Shown here one piece after another: positions 16,313 through 25,210 of a stretch of 64,000 bases of DNA. Positions within the stretch are counted from its first letter, which is position 1. Each line of letters begins with the position of its first letter. A model generated the notes under the pieces. It had not been told where the DNA came from. It saw only the letters and a list, made by a program, of their open reading frames with translations, and did not search any database. The position numbers and the translations under genes were made by a program. The stretch comes from an uncultured Pseudomonadales bacterium. Its GTDB lineage: Bacteria; Pseudomonadota; Gammaproteobacteria; Pseudomonadales; Cellvibrionaceae. The stretch covers positions 1 to 64,000 of the forward strand of contig CANLBN010000003.1 of the NCBI GenBank assembly GCA_947488935.1. The letters are read 5' to 3'.

Positions 16313-17511
16313 ATGTTGATAATATTCCATCTGCTCTACAAAGTGGCTCGAAAATAGGTAATGGTTTATTTTTTCCTGGCGGAGATGACTTTGCATCTAA
16401 GCTCACTATAGGGCAGGTTATTAAAGCCAAAATATTGAGACACCATGAGGGAAGTCGATATGTGGCCGACTTTAATGGCCAGCAAAAAATTATTGATAGC
16501 GCTAATCCGTTGCAGCCTGGAGAGCTAATTGAAGCAAGAGTTAGATCTCTAGGAAAGCAAGTTGAAATACAGCGCATTAATGTAGTTGTTGGCGAAGCAA
16601 ATTCTAGCCTCAATGACATTGGTAACCTTAAAGATATAGGTTCTTCTTTATTTGCGGGCCAAGAAAAAGTATTGCAGTCGATTAGAGGTTTTTTTGCAGA
16701 AAGGCAGTCTTCGGTAACTTTAAAAGAGATTCAAATAATACGGGAGTTTTTGGCTCGAGGTATATCTCTTAATACTATATTGCTTTCTGCTTTATCATTA
16801 AAAAAGGCAAATATAGAACTTAATAAAGTGACGCTTGATTCTGTTATAAGTGCGTTGAACAAAGGTGCATCAAAGCCCTATTTTTCTGAAGTTCCTGCAC
16901 TTGCATCATTGGGTGTTGATTTTTCATCGGAACAAAGTATTCAATCATATGCGTTGGCAACCAAGTCCTTGGCTGAGAGTGTCAATTTATATGCTCATTC
17001 AGTTGTAGATGCCCAAACCCCTTTGTTTGGTAAGTTATCTGATGGTTCTCTTGATTCAGATAGAGAAAGACTGCCGTACAGGATTTTAAATACGCAGGAT
17101 GACAGCTCGGTAAACCATCGTTTGATTGCTTTTCCTATTTGGTTAGATGGTAAGTTGGTTGAAGTTAATATGGCTTTATTTGATCAATATCAATCTGATC
17201 GTAATAAAGAAGATATAAGCTCTTCCTATAAGCGCTTTGTTTTTACTTTAGCGCTGGATAACTTAGGTGAGGTTGTTGCTACTGCAACAGTATATGGAAA
17301 ACATATTCATTTAATACTTACAACAGAATCTACAGGCTCAACGGATTTTTTAGCTCGACATATGGCGAGCTTAATTAACAACGTTGAAGAAATGGGTTGG
17401 ATATTTGATAAAGTAGAATATGCAACAGCAGATAAAAATGAATTTGAGCCAAGTGTTGCTGCCGTTGTTGAGCATTATGTGGCAAAAGATAGTGTCAGTA
17501 GAGTTTTTTAA
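16309..17511 (+). CDS. FliK-like protein encoded after flhA
   Basis: 400 residues, no signal peptide. Residues ~30-90 (GQVIKAKILRHHEGSRYVAD, then LQPGELIEARVRSLG) look like the beta-rich domain found at the start of some FliK-like proteins. The C-terminal ~130 residues (FVFTLALDNLGEVVATATVY, then a helical tail) resemble the FliK hook-length-control domain, with the pattern hydrophobic-strand/LG.V.v. The middle is helical. The ATG overlaps flhA, and the next gene encodes a FlhB C-domain homologue. In many flagellar loci a FliK-type protein and FlhX are encoded together, as here. Assignment is by pattern only, and a second candidate for this role is at 27733. Confidence 0.55.
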   Translation: MNVDNIPSALQSGSKIGNGLFFPGGDDFASKLTIGQVIKAKILRHHEGSRYVADFNGQQKIIDSANPLQPGELIEARVRSLGKQVEIQRINVVVGEANSSLNDIGNLKDIGSSLFAGQEKVLQSIRGFFAERQSSVTLKEIQIIREFLARGISLNTILLSALSLKKANIELNKVTLDSVISALNKGASKPYFSEVPALASLGVDFSSEQSIQSYALATKSLAESVNLYAHSVVDAQTPLFGKLSDGSLDSDRERLPYRILNTQDDSSVNHRLIAFPIWLDGKLVEVNMALFDQYQSDRNKEDISSSYKRFVFTLALDNLGEVVATATVYGKHIHLILTTESTGSTDFLARHMASLINNVEEMGWIFDKVEYATADKNEFEPSVAAVVEHYVAKDSVSRVF

Positions 17512-17515
17512 TTTT

Positions 17516-17809
17516 ATGTCAGTAGGTGATACCGCAGAAAATAGAATTAAAAAAGTTGTCGGTGTTAAATACGATAGTGATCATGGGTTGCCACAGGTTA
17601 CTGTAAAAGGTACTGGTCGATTGGCAGAAGAAATTATTGAAAAAAGAAAAAAAATTAAAGGTGATTCTTCTATTTTAAAGAACGTTGATTTGGTGGATAG
17701 TTTATATAAATTGCCTCTAGAGTCAGACATTCAACCCGAATTATTTGAATTGGTCGCAGCAGTATTAGTACATGTTTATTCTGTAGAAGCAAAAAAGGGG
17801 AATGCATAA
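17516..17809 (+). CDS. FlhB C-terminal-domain homologue (FlhX/YlqH type)
   Basis: 97 residues from the ATG at 17516; the open frame starts earlier, inside the preceding gene, without a ribosome site. It consists only of the FlhB cytoplasmic domain: VVGVKYDSDHGLPQVTVKG, GRLAEEIIEKRKK and LYKLPLESDIQPELFELVA match the region after the cleavage site. The protein corresponds to the cleaved C-terminal fragment of FlhB and in other bacteria can partly replace it. It abuts flgF with no gap. Confidence 0.8.
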   Translation: MSVGDTAENRIKKVVGVKYDSDHGLPQVTVKGTGRLAEEIIEKRKKIKGDSSILKNVDLVDSLYKLPLESDIQPELFELVAAVLVHVYSVEAKKGNA

Positions 17810-18553
17810 ATGGATCCGATAGAAATTAGCGCTATTTCGATGAAAAATGATTTAGCTAAGCTTAATAATATTAGTGATAATGTAGCTAATTTGACAACTC
17901 CGGGGTATAAAAAATCAATTGCACTTACCGAGAGTTTTTCTGAGCAGGTTGGACAGATTCAGGGCCAGTTTTCGGGTTTGAATACTATTGGTAACTCTGC
18001 TGAATTGCCTACCGTTAGAATGGTTTCAGACCAATCTGCTGCGGCAATGAAAGAGACCGATAATCCATTAGATATTTCACTTGAGGAATCTAATGTTTAT
18101 TTTGAATTACAAAATTCTACAGGCTCTATTTACAGTCGACGTGGAAATTTTAGTGTAGATAGTGATGGGCGTATGTATCTCTCTGGAACAGATGCTTATT
18201 TGAATGGCTTGGGTGGAGATATAAGGATTGGTTCAAACCCTGATATAGATTCTCTTGGGCGTGTTTTTGAAAATGGTGACCAGATTGCACAGCTAAAATT
18301 AGTACGCTTCTCAGAAAACCAAAATTTAACATCGATCGGTAATGGCTTGTTCTCTGCGAATGGCTTGTCGAGCGAAAATGTTGTTGACAAACCTATTGTT
18401 CGCCAAGGTTTTTTAGAAGGGTCGAATACGGAGCCAGCAGTAGAAATGCTTGAAATGGTTTCTCTTGTTCGGCATATGGAAGCGACACAGCAAGTGATTC
18501 GTGGGTATGATGGTATGTTGGAAACAGCATTAGACGAACTCGGTAATTTTTAA
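17810..18553 (+). CDS. flgF: Flagellar basal-body rod protein FlgF
   Basis: 247 residues. The N-terminal helix with ISDNVANLTTPGYKK is the shared rod/hook signature, and the C-terminal helix ends EMVSLVRHMEATQQVIRGYD. FlgF is the proximal rod protein next to FlgG. Gene order flgF-flgG is conserved, but flgBCDE do not precede it as they usually do. It is exported by the type III gate. Length is normal. Confidence 0.9.
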   Translation: MDPIEISAISMKNDLAKLNNISDNVANLTTPGYKKSIALTESFSEQVGQIQGQFSGLNTIGNSAELPTVRMVSDQSAAAMKETDNPLDISLEESNVYFELQNSTGSIYSRRGNFSVDSDGRMYLSGTDAYLNGLGGDIRIGSNPDIDSLGRVFENGDQIAQLKLVRFSENQNLTSIGNGLFSANGLSSENVVDKPIVRQGFLEGSNTEPAVEMLEMVSLVRHMEATQQVIRGYDGMLETALDELGNF

Positions 18554-18565
18554 AGGAGGCTTTAC

Positions 18566-19342
18566 ATGTTAGATGCTTTTAGTATCTCATCGACAGGGTT
18601 GCAGGCACAGCAAACACATGTTGAAACAATTGCGAATAATTTGGCCAATGTAAATACAGATGGCTATAAAAAATCCAAAGTTAATTTTCAAAACCTAGTC
18701 TCTAGTCAATTAGGGTCGACCTCGCTTGGTTTGATTAATAATTTAGAGCAATCTACCGGTATAGGTACGACAGCAGGTATTGTTGATCAAGTATTTACGC
18801 TAGGTGATCCAAAGCCTACAGAAAGAGAATTAGATATTTTTATACAGGGCAATGGCTTTCTGGAAGTGACTACCCCTGATGGAGAATACGCTTATACGCG
18901 TATTGGTAGTTTATCTCTAGATAATAATGGTGTGTTAACGAGCGTGGGCGGTTTTGCTTTGAGTTCGTCAATACAAATTCCTCCAGATGCTCAGCAAGTT
19001 CTTATTAATTCTGATGGCGTTGTTTCTATTTCTTTAAATGGAGAGAACGAGGCAATTGAAATTGGTCAAGTTGAGTTAGCTAATTTTATTAACCCGGCCG
19101 GATTATCACCACTCGGCTCTGGTTTGTATCTTCCGTCAGAGGCTTCTGGAGATGTTTCCTATGGTCGACCTGGGGAGTTGGGCTTTGGTGAGTTAAGGCA
19201 GGGCTTTTTAGAGAGTTCAAATGTAAATTTAGTTGAAGAGTTAACTTCCTTAACTATTGCTCAACGTGGCTATCAAATGAATGCTAGGGTGGTCCAAGCT
19301 GCCGATGAAATGTTATCAATCATTAATACATTAAGGCGTTAA
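18566..19342 (+). CDS. flgG: Flagellar distal rod protein FlgG
   Basis: 258 residues. IANNLANVNTDGYKKSKVNF near the start and a C-terminal helix with LTSLTIAQRGYQMNARV are diagnostic. FlgG polymerises into the distal rod that passes the P and L rings. GGAGG 9-13 bases before the ATG gives a strong ribosome site. Length is normal. Confidence 0.94.
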   Translation: MLDAFSISSTGLQAQQTHVETIANNLANVNTDGYKKSKVNFQNLVSSQLGSTSLGLINNLEQSTGIGTTAGIVDQVFTLGDPKPTERELDIFIQGNGFLEVTTPDGEYAYTRIGSLSLDNNGVLTSVGGFALSSSIQIPPDAQQVLINSDGVVSISLNGENEAIEIGQVELANFINPAGLSPLGSGLYLPSEASGDVSYGRPGELGFGELRQGFLESSNVNLVEELTSLTIAQRGYQMNARVVQAADEMLSIINTLRR

Positions 19343-19353
19343 GGGATCGTTTT

Positions 19354-20304
19354 GTGAAAAAATCCGTCGCCTTTTTCTTGTTGATATTTTCTTCTTTTGC
19401 TTTTGCAGGTGTTACTGTCAAGATGCATAAAGAAGTTTCTGTCGATAATGAAATATACACTTTATCTGATTTGGCGATAGTGTCGGGTAGTGGAGCAGCA
19501 TTGATTGGGCGTATAAAGATTGGTGTTAGCCCCCGTCCAGGTTTGAGTGTTAATTTAACTGCTGAAAAAGTAAAGGCGAAGCTTTATCGTTCTAGCCCGG
19601 ATCTTATCGTCCCAATAGCATGGACAGGCAGTCGAGTAGTTAAGGTTAGAGCAGCAGGAAAAGAGCTTTCAACAAATAAAGTAATAACGACGGCAAGTAA
19701 GGCTCTAGAGAGTTGGTTAGTAGAAAAAGAATATATTGACTTCAGTTATGAAATAGCAAAAAAGCCAGACTCTATTTTGATTCCCAAAAATGGAGACATT
19801 GAAATTTTTGCCTCAAAGCCAAGTATGTCATTGAAAGCATCTAAGCGTATGAGTATTTGGGTCGATGTGCTGGTAGATAATGAGCAATACCATAGCTACC
19901 AAATTTGGTATCGCATAAAAGCGATGCAAAACGTTTATATTGCTGCAAAAAAAATACCTCAAAACAGCCATTTAGAATATGCAATGTTTACAGAAGAAGT
20001 TATAGATGTGGCACGTTTGAATGGTATGCCAGCAGATAGTCAGTACATTGTTGATAATCGAAAAATTTTAAGAGAGATGTCTGCGGGGGATGTTTTGCTG
20101 GTTAAAACATTAGGTGTTATTCCTTTGATCTCAAGGGGAGATCTTGTCGATGTTTATCTAGGTCTTAATGGTGTTGATATTAAAACAAAAGCAGTTGCTT
20201 TAAAGGACGGTAACCTTAAAGAAAAAATTAAAGTACTGAATCCTTCAACAAAAAATAGTTATATGGCAATGATTGTCGGAGAACAAACAGTAAGGGTGGA
20301 ATAA
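19354..20304 (+). CDS. flgA: P-ring assembly chaperone FlgA
   Basis: 316 residues from GTG (AAGGGA seven bases upstream). A signal peptide (~1-18, ending FAFAG) sends it to the periplasm. The C-terminal half contains the SAF-type domain (AAKKIPQNSHLEYAMFTEE, then AGDVLLVKTLGV) seen in FlgA, which helps FlgI assemble. It is longer than the usual ~220-240 residues because of an extra N-terminal domain, as in many proteobacteria. Located with its partners flgH and flgI. Confidence 0.85.
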   Translation: MKKSVAFFLLIFSSFAFAGVTVKMHKEVSVDNEIYTLSDLAIVSGSGAALIGRIKIGVSPRPGLSVNLTAEKVKAKLYRSSPDLIVPIAWTGSRVVKVRAAGKELSTNKVITTASKALESWLVEKEYIDFSYEIAKKPDSILIPKNGDIEIFASKPSMSLKASKRMSIWVDVLVDNEQYHSYQIWYRIKAMQNVYIAAKKIPQNSHLEYAMFTEEVIDVARLNGMPADSQYIVDNRKILREMSAGDVLLVKTLGVIPLISRGDLVDVYLGLNGVDIKTKAVALKDGNLKEKIKVLNPSTKNSYMAMIVGEQTVRVE

Positions 20305-20307
20305 ATA

Positions 20308-20874
20308 ATGTTTATAGTGCGTATGTTTTTTATCTGTATGATTTCTTTAAGTGTGTCAGCACAGAGTCTTTATAGTGATCGTTCCTATAGTCCATTGCAT
20401 TCAGATCAGCGCAATTTACAGAAAGGAAGTATTGTAACAGTCTTGATTTATGAACAAGCATCAGCATCGACTAGTGCGGGTAGTGAAACAGAAAGAGATA
20501 CTGGTCTATCTGCTTCTATACGAGGAACAGACCCACTAAGTACTGAAAGCGGTAGTATTGACCTAAGTTCAACCTTTGAAGGTAATGGCAGCACTAGCCG
20601 GCAAGGTCGACTTATTGCGAGTGTGTCGGTTTCTGTTCAAGAAATTTATGATAATGGTGAAATTCTTATTAAGGGCAAGCAGTTAATAGAATTTAATGAA
20701 GAAAAACAACATATCGAATTGCAAGGCCGTATTAGGGCAGATGATGTGAGTGCAGAAAACACTATATTATCAACACGTATCGCAGATGCTCATATTGTTT
20801 ACGTTGGTGATGGTTTGCTAGGTAGACAGCAAAAGCCAGGGATTCTATCGCGTGTTTTAGGGTGGGTTTTTTAA
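20308..20874 (+). CDS. flgH: L-ring protein FlgH without lipobox cysteine
   Basis: 188 residues. The conserved core (LQKGSIVTVLIYEQASASTS, IRADDVSAENTILSTRIADA) identifies FlgH, the outer-membrane ring of the basal body. Canonical FlgH is a lipoprotein with a Cys after the signal peptide. Here the signal segment ends SLSVSAQSLYSD with no Cys, so it should be cut by signal peptidase I. The only Cys lies at residue 10 inside the hydrophobic stretch and does not fit a lipobox. It is shorter than the usual ~220-230 residues. Confidence 0.88.
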   Translation: MFIVRMFFICMISLSVSAQSLYSDRSYSPLHSDQRNLQKGSIVTVLIYEQASASTSAGSETERDTGLSASIRGTDPLSTESGSIDLSSTFEGNGSTSRQGRLIASVSVSVQEIYDNGEILIKGKQLIEFNEEKQHIELQGRIRADDVSAENTILSTRIADAHIVYVGDGLLGRQQKPGILSRVLGWVF

Positions 20875-20875
20875 A

Positions 20876-21997
20876 ATGAAAAGACTAAAGAAAAATATAA
20901 TATTTTTAATTCTAATGGTTTCTTGTCCACTGGTTTATGGTTCATCAACTGTAAAGGTAAAGGATTTAACACGCCTTCAGGGCGTTCAAGATAATGCTTT
21001 GGTCGGTTATGGGATTGTGACTGGATTAGCTGGTACTGGTGATTCCATCCGTAGCCGCTCTACATTTCAGTCGATTAAAAATATCCTATTGCGATTTGGT
21101 GTCAATGTCCCCGTTGAAGACGTGAGTAGCCGTAACGCAGCAGCAGTGATGGTGACGTCTATGTTAGAGCCATTCGCAGAGGCTGGTGATAGAGTTGATA
21201 TTAATATCACATCAATTGGTGACTCCCGAAGCTTGGTAGGTGGAACATTGCTGATGACTCACTTGATAGGTGCAGATCAACAATCATATGCATTAGCTCA
21301 AGGACCAATATCCGTTGGTGGTTTTAGTTATGATTTTAATGGCAATTTGGTACAGAAAAATCATCCGACCGCAGGAATGGTTCCTGGGGGCGCTATTATT
21401 GAAAAGCCTATAGCGACAAGATTAGTTAATGACGATGGTTCAATAGGACTAAAGCTACATGATCCTAGTTTTGCGACAGCGTTTCGAATTTCTCAAGCGA
21501 TTGATCAACGATTTGGTTTGAATATTGCTCAAGCACAAAGTCCGGGTAGGATTCTCATTAAATTGCCAGAAGATCAAAAAGGTAATGTAGTTGGGTTTAT
21601 TAGTTCGATTCAAGAGATAGGCGTTTTACCTGATACGCCCTCTAGAATTGTTGTGAATGAGAGAACGGGAACAGTTGTCTCCGGTGGCGAAGTGCAGATA
21701 TCACCTATCACCATTACTCATGGTGATTTAAATGTAAATATTAAAACCGAATTTTCAGCATCACAACCATTTTTGGTGAGAAATACAGGGCCTGGCGTTA
21801 GAACAGAAGTTATTGCGCAATCCGAAATAGAGGTTACCGAAGAGGCTCCATTTAATATCTCCCTTCCCGATAACATTAGTGTGTCTGAATTGGTTTCTGC
21901 TTTAAATAAAGTGAAAGCAAGTAGTAGAGATATTATTGTTATTTTACAAAGTATTAAGCGTGCTGGTGCTTTACATGCGGAGCTTGTGATTCAATAA
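20876..21997 (+). CDS. flgI: P-ring protein FlgI
   Basis: 373 residues with a signal peptide (~1-22, ending VYGSS). VKDLTRLQGVQDNALVGYG and VTGLAGTGDS follow directly, and GGTLLMTHLIGADQQ lies further on. All are hallmark FlgI sequences. It forms the periplasmic ring around the rod, chaperoned by FlgA. It starts one base after flgH. Length is normal. Confidence 0.95.
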   Translation: MKRLKKNIIFLILMVSCPLVYGSSTVKVKDLTRLQGVQDNALVGYGIVTGLAGTGDSIRSRSTFQSIKNILLRFGVNVPVEDVSSRNAAAVMVTSMLEPFAEAGDRVDINITSIGDSRSLVGGTLLMTHLIGADQQSYALAQGPISVGGFSYDFNGNLVQKNHPTAGMVPGGAIIEKPIATRLVNDDGSIGLKLHDPSFATAFRISQAIDQRFGLNIAQAQSPGRILIKLPEDQKGNVVGFISSIQEIGVLPDTPSRIVVNERTGTVVSGGEVQISPITITHGDLNVNIKTEFSASQPFLVRNTGPGVRTEVIAQSEIEVTEEAPFNISLPDNISVSELVSALNKVKASSRDIIVILQSIKRAGALHAELVIQ

Positions 21998-22027
21998 AAT
22001 GAAAATAGCTAATGATGGTATAACGAT

Positions 22028-22423
22028 ATGATAGAAGATCTTGGTGGTGTTACCCCGAAACTGGTTGTTTCTTCTCTTAATGCTCTTTTACTAAGGCATG
22101 AAGTAATTGCTCAGAATATTGCAAATGTGAGTACAGAAAACTATACCGCTCAGAGAGTCAGCTTTGATGAATACGTTGCTAATTTTTCTTTGGCAGCTGA
22201 CTCACCTAGTTCTCAAAAAATATTAGCTCAAGAGATTGAGTCTATTAATGCTCTAGTAGCCGATAAGAATGCATTGATTCAATCTACAGGTGAAGAAGTT
22301 GAGATAGATAAAGAAGTCATTGAGTTGACAGAAACAGTACTAAAGTATCGTGCTTTGTTAGAAGCTAATTCAAAGCGAGGCGAAATAATGGGCATGGCTG
22401 TTCGCGGTCGAGGAGGTCGGTAA
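22028..22423 (+). CDS. flgB: Flagellar proximal rod protein FlgB
   Basis: 131 residues. LLRHEVIAQNIANVSTENYT is the rod-protein signature, and the C-terminal helix (LTETVLKYRALLEANSKRGE) matches FlgB. Overlaps flgC by one base. FlgB, FlgC and FliE build the rod base on the MS ring. Confidence 0.88.
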   Translation: MIEDLGGVTPKLVVSSLNALLLRHEVIAQNIANVSTENYTAQRVSFDEYVANFSLAADSPSSQKILAQEIESINALVADKNALIQSTGEEVEIDKEVIELTETVLKYRALLEANSKRGEIMGMAVRGRGGR

Positions 22424-22854
22424 TGAGTTATTTTTCAGTATTTGATATTGGTGAGGCGGGGATGTCGGTACAAAAGGCCCGTGTTGATGTGGTTGCTTTA
22501 AATTTGGCGAATAGTGAGACAACAAGAACAGCAGCAGGGGGACCTTATCAGCCACTGCAGGTGATTATCAGTGAGGCAGTTGGCGCTAATCGATTTTCTG
22601 GATTGGTTTCCAGTTTTCAAGAAAACGCATTTGGAGGAAGCCTTGTAACTGATATTCAGCCTATTCAAAATCCAACAAAGCTTGTGCATAAACCTGGGCA
22701 TCCAGATGCGAATTCAGATGGCATGGTCGAGTTCCCCAATATTGATCCGGTATCAGAAATGGTGACATTACTGGAAGCTACTCGTGCTTATGAGGCAAAT
22801 GTTAAAGTGGTTAACGCGGGTAGTGTTATTGCCCAAGCTGCTTTAGATATCTAG
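22423..22854 (+). CDS. flgC: Flagellar proximal rod protein FlgC
   Basis: 143 residues, normal length. ALNLANSETTRTAAGGPYQP near the start and EMVTLLEATRAYEANVKVVN at the end are family hallmarks. Translationally coupled to flgB (ATG overlaps its stop). Confidence 0.93.
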   Translation: MSYFSVFDIGEAGMSVQKARVDVVALNLANSETTRTAAGGPYQPLQVIISEAVGANRFSGLVSSFQENAFGGSLVTDIQPIQNPTKLVHKPGHPDANSDGMVEFPNIDPVSEMVTLLEATRAYEANVKVVNAGSVIAQAALDI

Positions 22855-22861
22855 GGAGATT

Positions 22862-23173
22862 ATGATGATAGAGTCAATTGCTGCATTGAGCAGTTTAAAT
22901 TCAAGTACTGATATTCAAGCATTGTCAACGCAACCTTACCAACAGGCTAATGGGGCTAGTTTTAGCGATCTTGTTGCGAGTGAGGTATCTGTTATTAACG
23001 ACCAAATAAATTCAGCGGAGCTTGGCTTAAGAGAGTTTGCCGCTGGCAAGACAGATAATTTGCATCAGGTGATGTTGGGTTTAAATAAAGCGCGCTTATC
23101 GTTTGAGCTGATGGTAGAGGTTCGTAATAAAACCTTAGAGGGATATCAACAAATTATGCGAATGCAAATTTAA
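22862..23173 (+). CDS. fliE: MS-ring/rod junction protein FliE
   Basis: 103 residues. FSDLVASEVSVINDQINSAE and LHQVMLGLNKARLSFELMVE, followed by VRNKTLEGYQQIMRMQI, are typical of FliE. The gene sits between flgC and fliF as in many flagellar operons. An in-frame second ATG one codon downstream is equally possible as start. Confidence 0.92.
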   Translation: MMIESIAALSSLNSSTDIQALSTQPYQQANGASFSDLVASEVSVINDQINSAELGLREFAAGKTDNLHQVMLGLNKARLSFELMVEVRNKTLEGYQQIMRMQI

Positions 23174-23194
23174 TTATTAGAAAGGAATAACTTG

Positions 23195-24625
23195 ATGTTA
23201 AGTAGTATTAAAGATAGTGCAAGGATCCCTTTCATTATAGGTGTAGCTTGTATTTTATTGGTTGCAGGTTTTTCTGCATATTGGTTATTAATCAGAGCTG
23301 ATTATAAACCGCTATTCCCTGAGTTGCAGATAGAGGATGCGGCAGAAATAGCGAGTCAGTTGGATAAAATTGAAAGTAGCTATCGTATTAATGGAAGCAG
23401 TGGTGCACTAGAAGTTCCTGCAAAAGATGTACATAGTACGCGCTTAAAGCTAATGAGTTCTAATACTGCATTAAAGAGTGGTATTGGCTATGAGGTGTTC
23501 GATAATTCTGATTTTGGTATGACTGAGTTTGCTCAAAAAATTAATTATCAGCGTGCACTAGAGGGTGAGCTACAGCGCACAATTTCGTCACTAGACCATA
23601 TAAAAAATGCACGTGTGCATTTGGTTATGCCAGATAAAAAACTATTTCGTGATAATAAACAAGAGCCAACGGCCTCGGTTACTCTTTTGTTGCAAAATGG
23701 AGCCTACCTAGATAGAGGGCAGATTGTGGGTATGCAGAGGCTGGTATCGGCTGCAGTTCCAAGGCTAAAGGAATCAATGGTTACTATAAGCGATCACAAA
23801 GGTAAAACATTATCTCAACCAGTACCGGAAGATCAGTACGTGCAAATGGTTCCTTGGCAGTTACAGCAAAAAATGAATATGGAGAATTACTTAGCCAATA
23901 AAATCACAAAAGTACTGGCTAAGGGTTTTGATGTAGAAAAGCTAGGAATTAGTGTCGACATTGCTATGGATTTTAGCCAGGTAAAAACAATGGAAGAGCA
24001 GATGATTCCTGCTGAAAATGGCCTGGCTATCTCTAAAGAGAAAGAATCTAGAATTGGAGTGAGTGGCCAAAAAAACAAAAAAAGTGGGCAGAATGTCACG
24101 AGAGAAGTTGAATATAAATTGGGGAAGTCTATTGCTGAAACAATAGAGGCTCCGGGGCGAATTACGAAGGTAAATATTGGTGTGATGTTGCCCAGTGTAT
24201 TATCGGAAAATAAAAAAGAAGAAATACAACGGCTAATTGAAGTTGCTGCTGGAGTAGATAGTAATAGAGGAGATTCTATAGCGATCTACTCTTATGACCT
24301 TCCTGATGAGCCGGTAATCGCTGTAATATCAAACGAAATGGATCACTTTCCAGTCTTAGAGAATGCCTTAGATTCATCTATGCCTAATGTTGATTTGTTA
24401 CAGGTTAAAGTTGCTGAGGATAGCCTGGGAATACCATTTTTAGAGAGAGTGAAAGAGCATCAGATTTTTATTATTGCTCTTTGTGCTTTTTCTTTCTTAT
24501 TTTTTATTGGTTATATCTTTTTACGCAGAACTGCTGATAAGAAAAGAAAAAAATTAGATGCATTTGAGAGAGAAAAAGTGTTGATGCAGCTTCAGCATTG
24601 GTTGAGTGAAACGCCACAGAGCTGA
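23195..24625 (+). CDS. fliF: Flagellar MS-ring protein FliF
   Basis: 476 residues from the ATG at 23195, with AAGGA eight bases upstream (a TTG one codon earlier is in frame). Two membrane helices flank the periplasmic part (~12-33 and ~425-447). GIGYEVFDNSDFGMTEFAQK and INYQRALEGELQRTI are diagnostic YscJ/FliF sequences. It is shorter than the usual ~550 residues; the part after the second helix is only ~30 residues and ends LQHWLSETPQS. That cytoplasmic tail normally binds FliG, which is itself reduced here. Confidence 0.93.
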   Translation: MLSSIKDSARIPFIIGVACILLVAGFSAYWLLIRADYKPLFPELQIEDAAEIASQLDKIESSYRINGSSGALEVPAKDVHSTRLKLMSSNTALKSGIGYEVFDNSDFGMTEFAQKINYQRALEGELQRTISSLDHIKNARVHLVMPDKKLFRDNKQEPTASVTLLLQNGAYLDRGQIVGMQRLVSAAVPRLKESMVTISDHKGKTLSQPVPEDQYVQMVPWQLQQKMNMENYLANKITKVLAKGFDVEKLGISVDIAMDFSQVKTMEEQMIPAENGLAISKEKESRIGVSGQKNKKSGQNVTREVEYKLGKSIAETIEAPGRITKVNIGVMLPSVLSENKKEEIQRLIEVAAGVDSNRGDSIAIYSYDLPDEPVIAVISNEMDHFPVLENALDSSMPNVDLLQVKVAEDSLGIPFLERVKEHQIFIIALCAFSFLFFIGYIFLRRTADKKRKKLDAFEREKVLMQLQHWLSETPQS

Positions 24626-24688
24626 GTGTTTTTCGGCAAGATAAGGTGAGTTAAGTGCTGTTTTTAATAAAATTAATTTGGATAGGCA

Positions 24689-25210
24689 ATGAAAGATATT
24701 ACGTTCAAAGTTGAAGATATAGACATATATAAAAAATCAGCTTTAGCCTTATATAACCTTGATGAAAATGATCAAAGCTGGATTTTAGATAATCTATCTG
24801 AATCTCAGTCAAAAAAATTAAAGCTGCTGATGAATGAGCTATCAGAAATAGGTATAGAAAAGAATGACAGTGTTATCTCAGATATCCTTAAAGATAATAG
24901 CTCGCTAACTTCTGATGATGAGGCGCCGTCAGAATATATAGAGATCACCAAAAAGCTCGATGAACTTACACCGACAGAGATTTTTAGCATATTGTCAGAT
25001 GAGCCTCCTGCAATGGTGGCTATGGTCTTGTCAGTTAAAAATTGGCCTTGGTCTACGAAGTATATATCTATGTTGCCGATAAATATTAGCAGTGATATCA
25101 GAGAGCATATGAAAATGTATGTTAGCACTCTCTCGTCCCCTATTAAGCGGGCGATAGTGAGCTACCTAGAACAAAGCGCGTTCGGTAAAATAGATGAGGT
25201 GATAAGTTGA
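24689..25210 (+). CDS. Reduced FliG-like protein
   Basis: 173 residues in the slot where fliG (~330 residues) normally sits. Residues ~12-55 (KKSALALYNLDENDQSWILD, then SQSKKLKLLMNELSEIGI) resemble a FliG N-terminal segment. Residues ~92-165 (LTPTEIFSILSDEPPAMVAM, then a helical hairpin ending PIKRAIVSYLEQS) resemble the FliG middle-domain pattern. The C-terminal charged domain that touches the MotA stator is absent. There is no interrupted open frame before or after, so this looks like a genuinely short protein rather than a broken gene. Assignment rests on position and weak similarity. Confidence 0.55.
   Translation: MKDITFKVEDIDIYKKSALALYNLDENDQSWILDNLSESQSKKLKLLMNELSEIGIEKNDSVISDILKDNSSLTSDDEAPSEYIEITKKLDELTPTEIFSILSDEPPAMVAMVLSVKNWPWSTKYISMLPINISSDIREHMKMYVSTLSSPIKRAIVSYLEQSAFGKIDEVIS

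Noticed and set aside
17420-17515. Upstream extension of the FlhB-like frame inside the fliK-like gene
   Set aside because: No ribosome site and no family similarity before the ATG at 17516.
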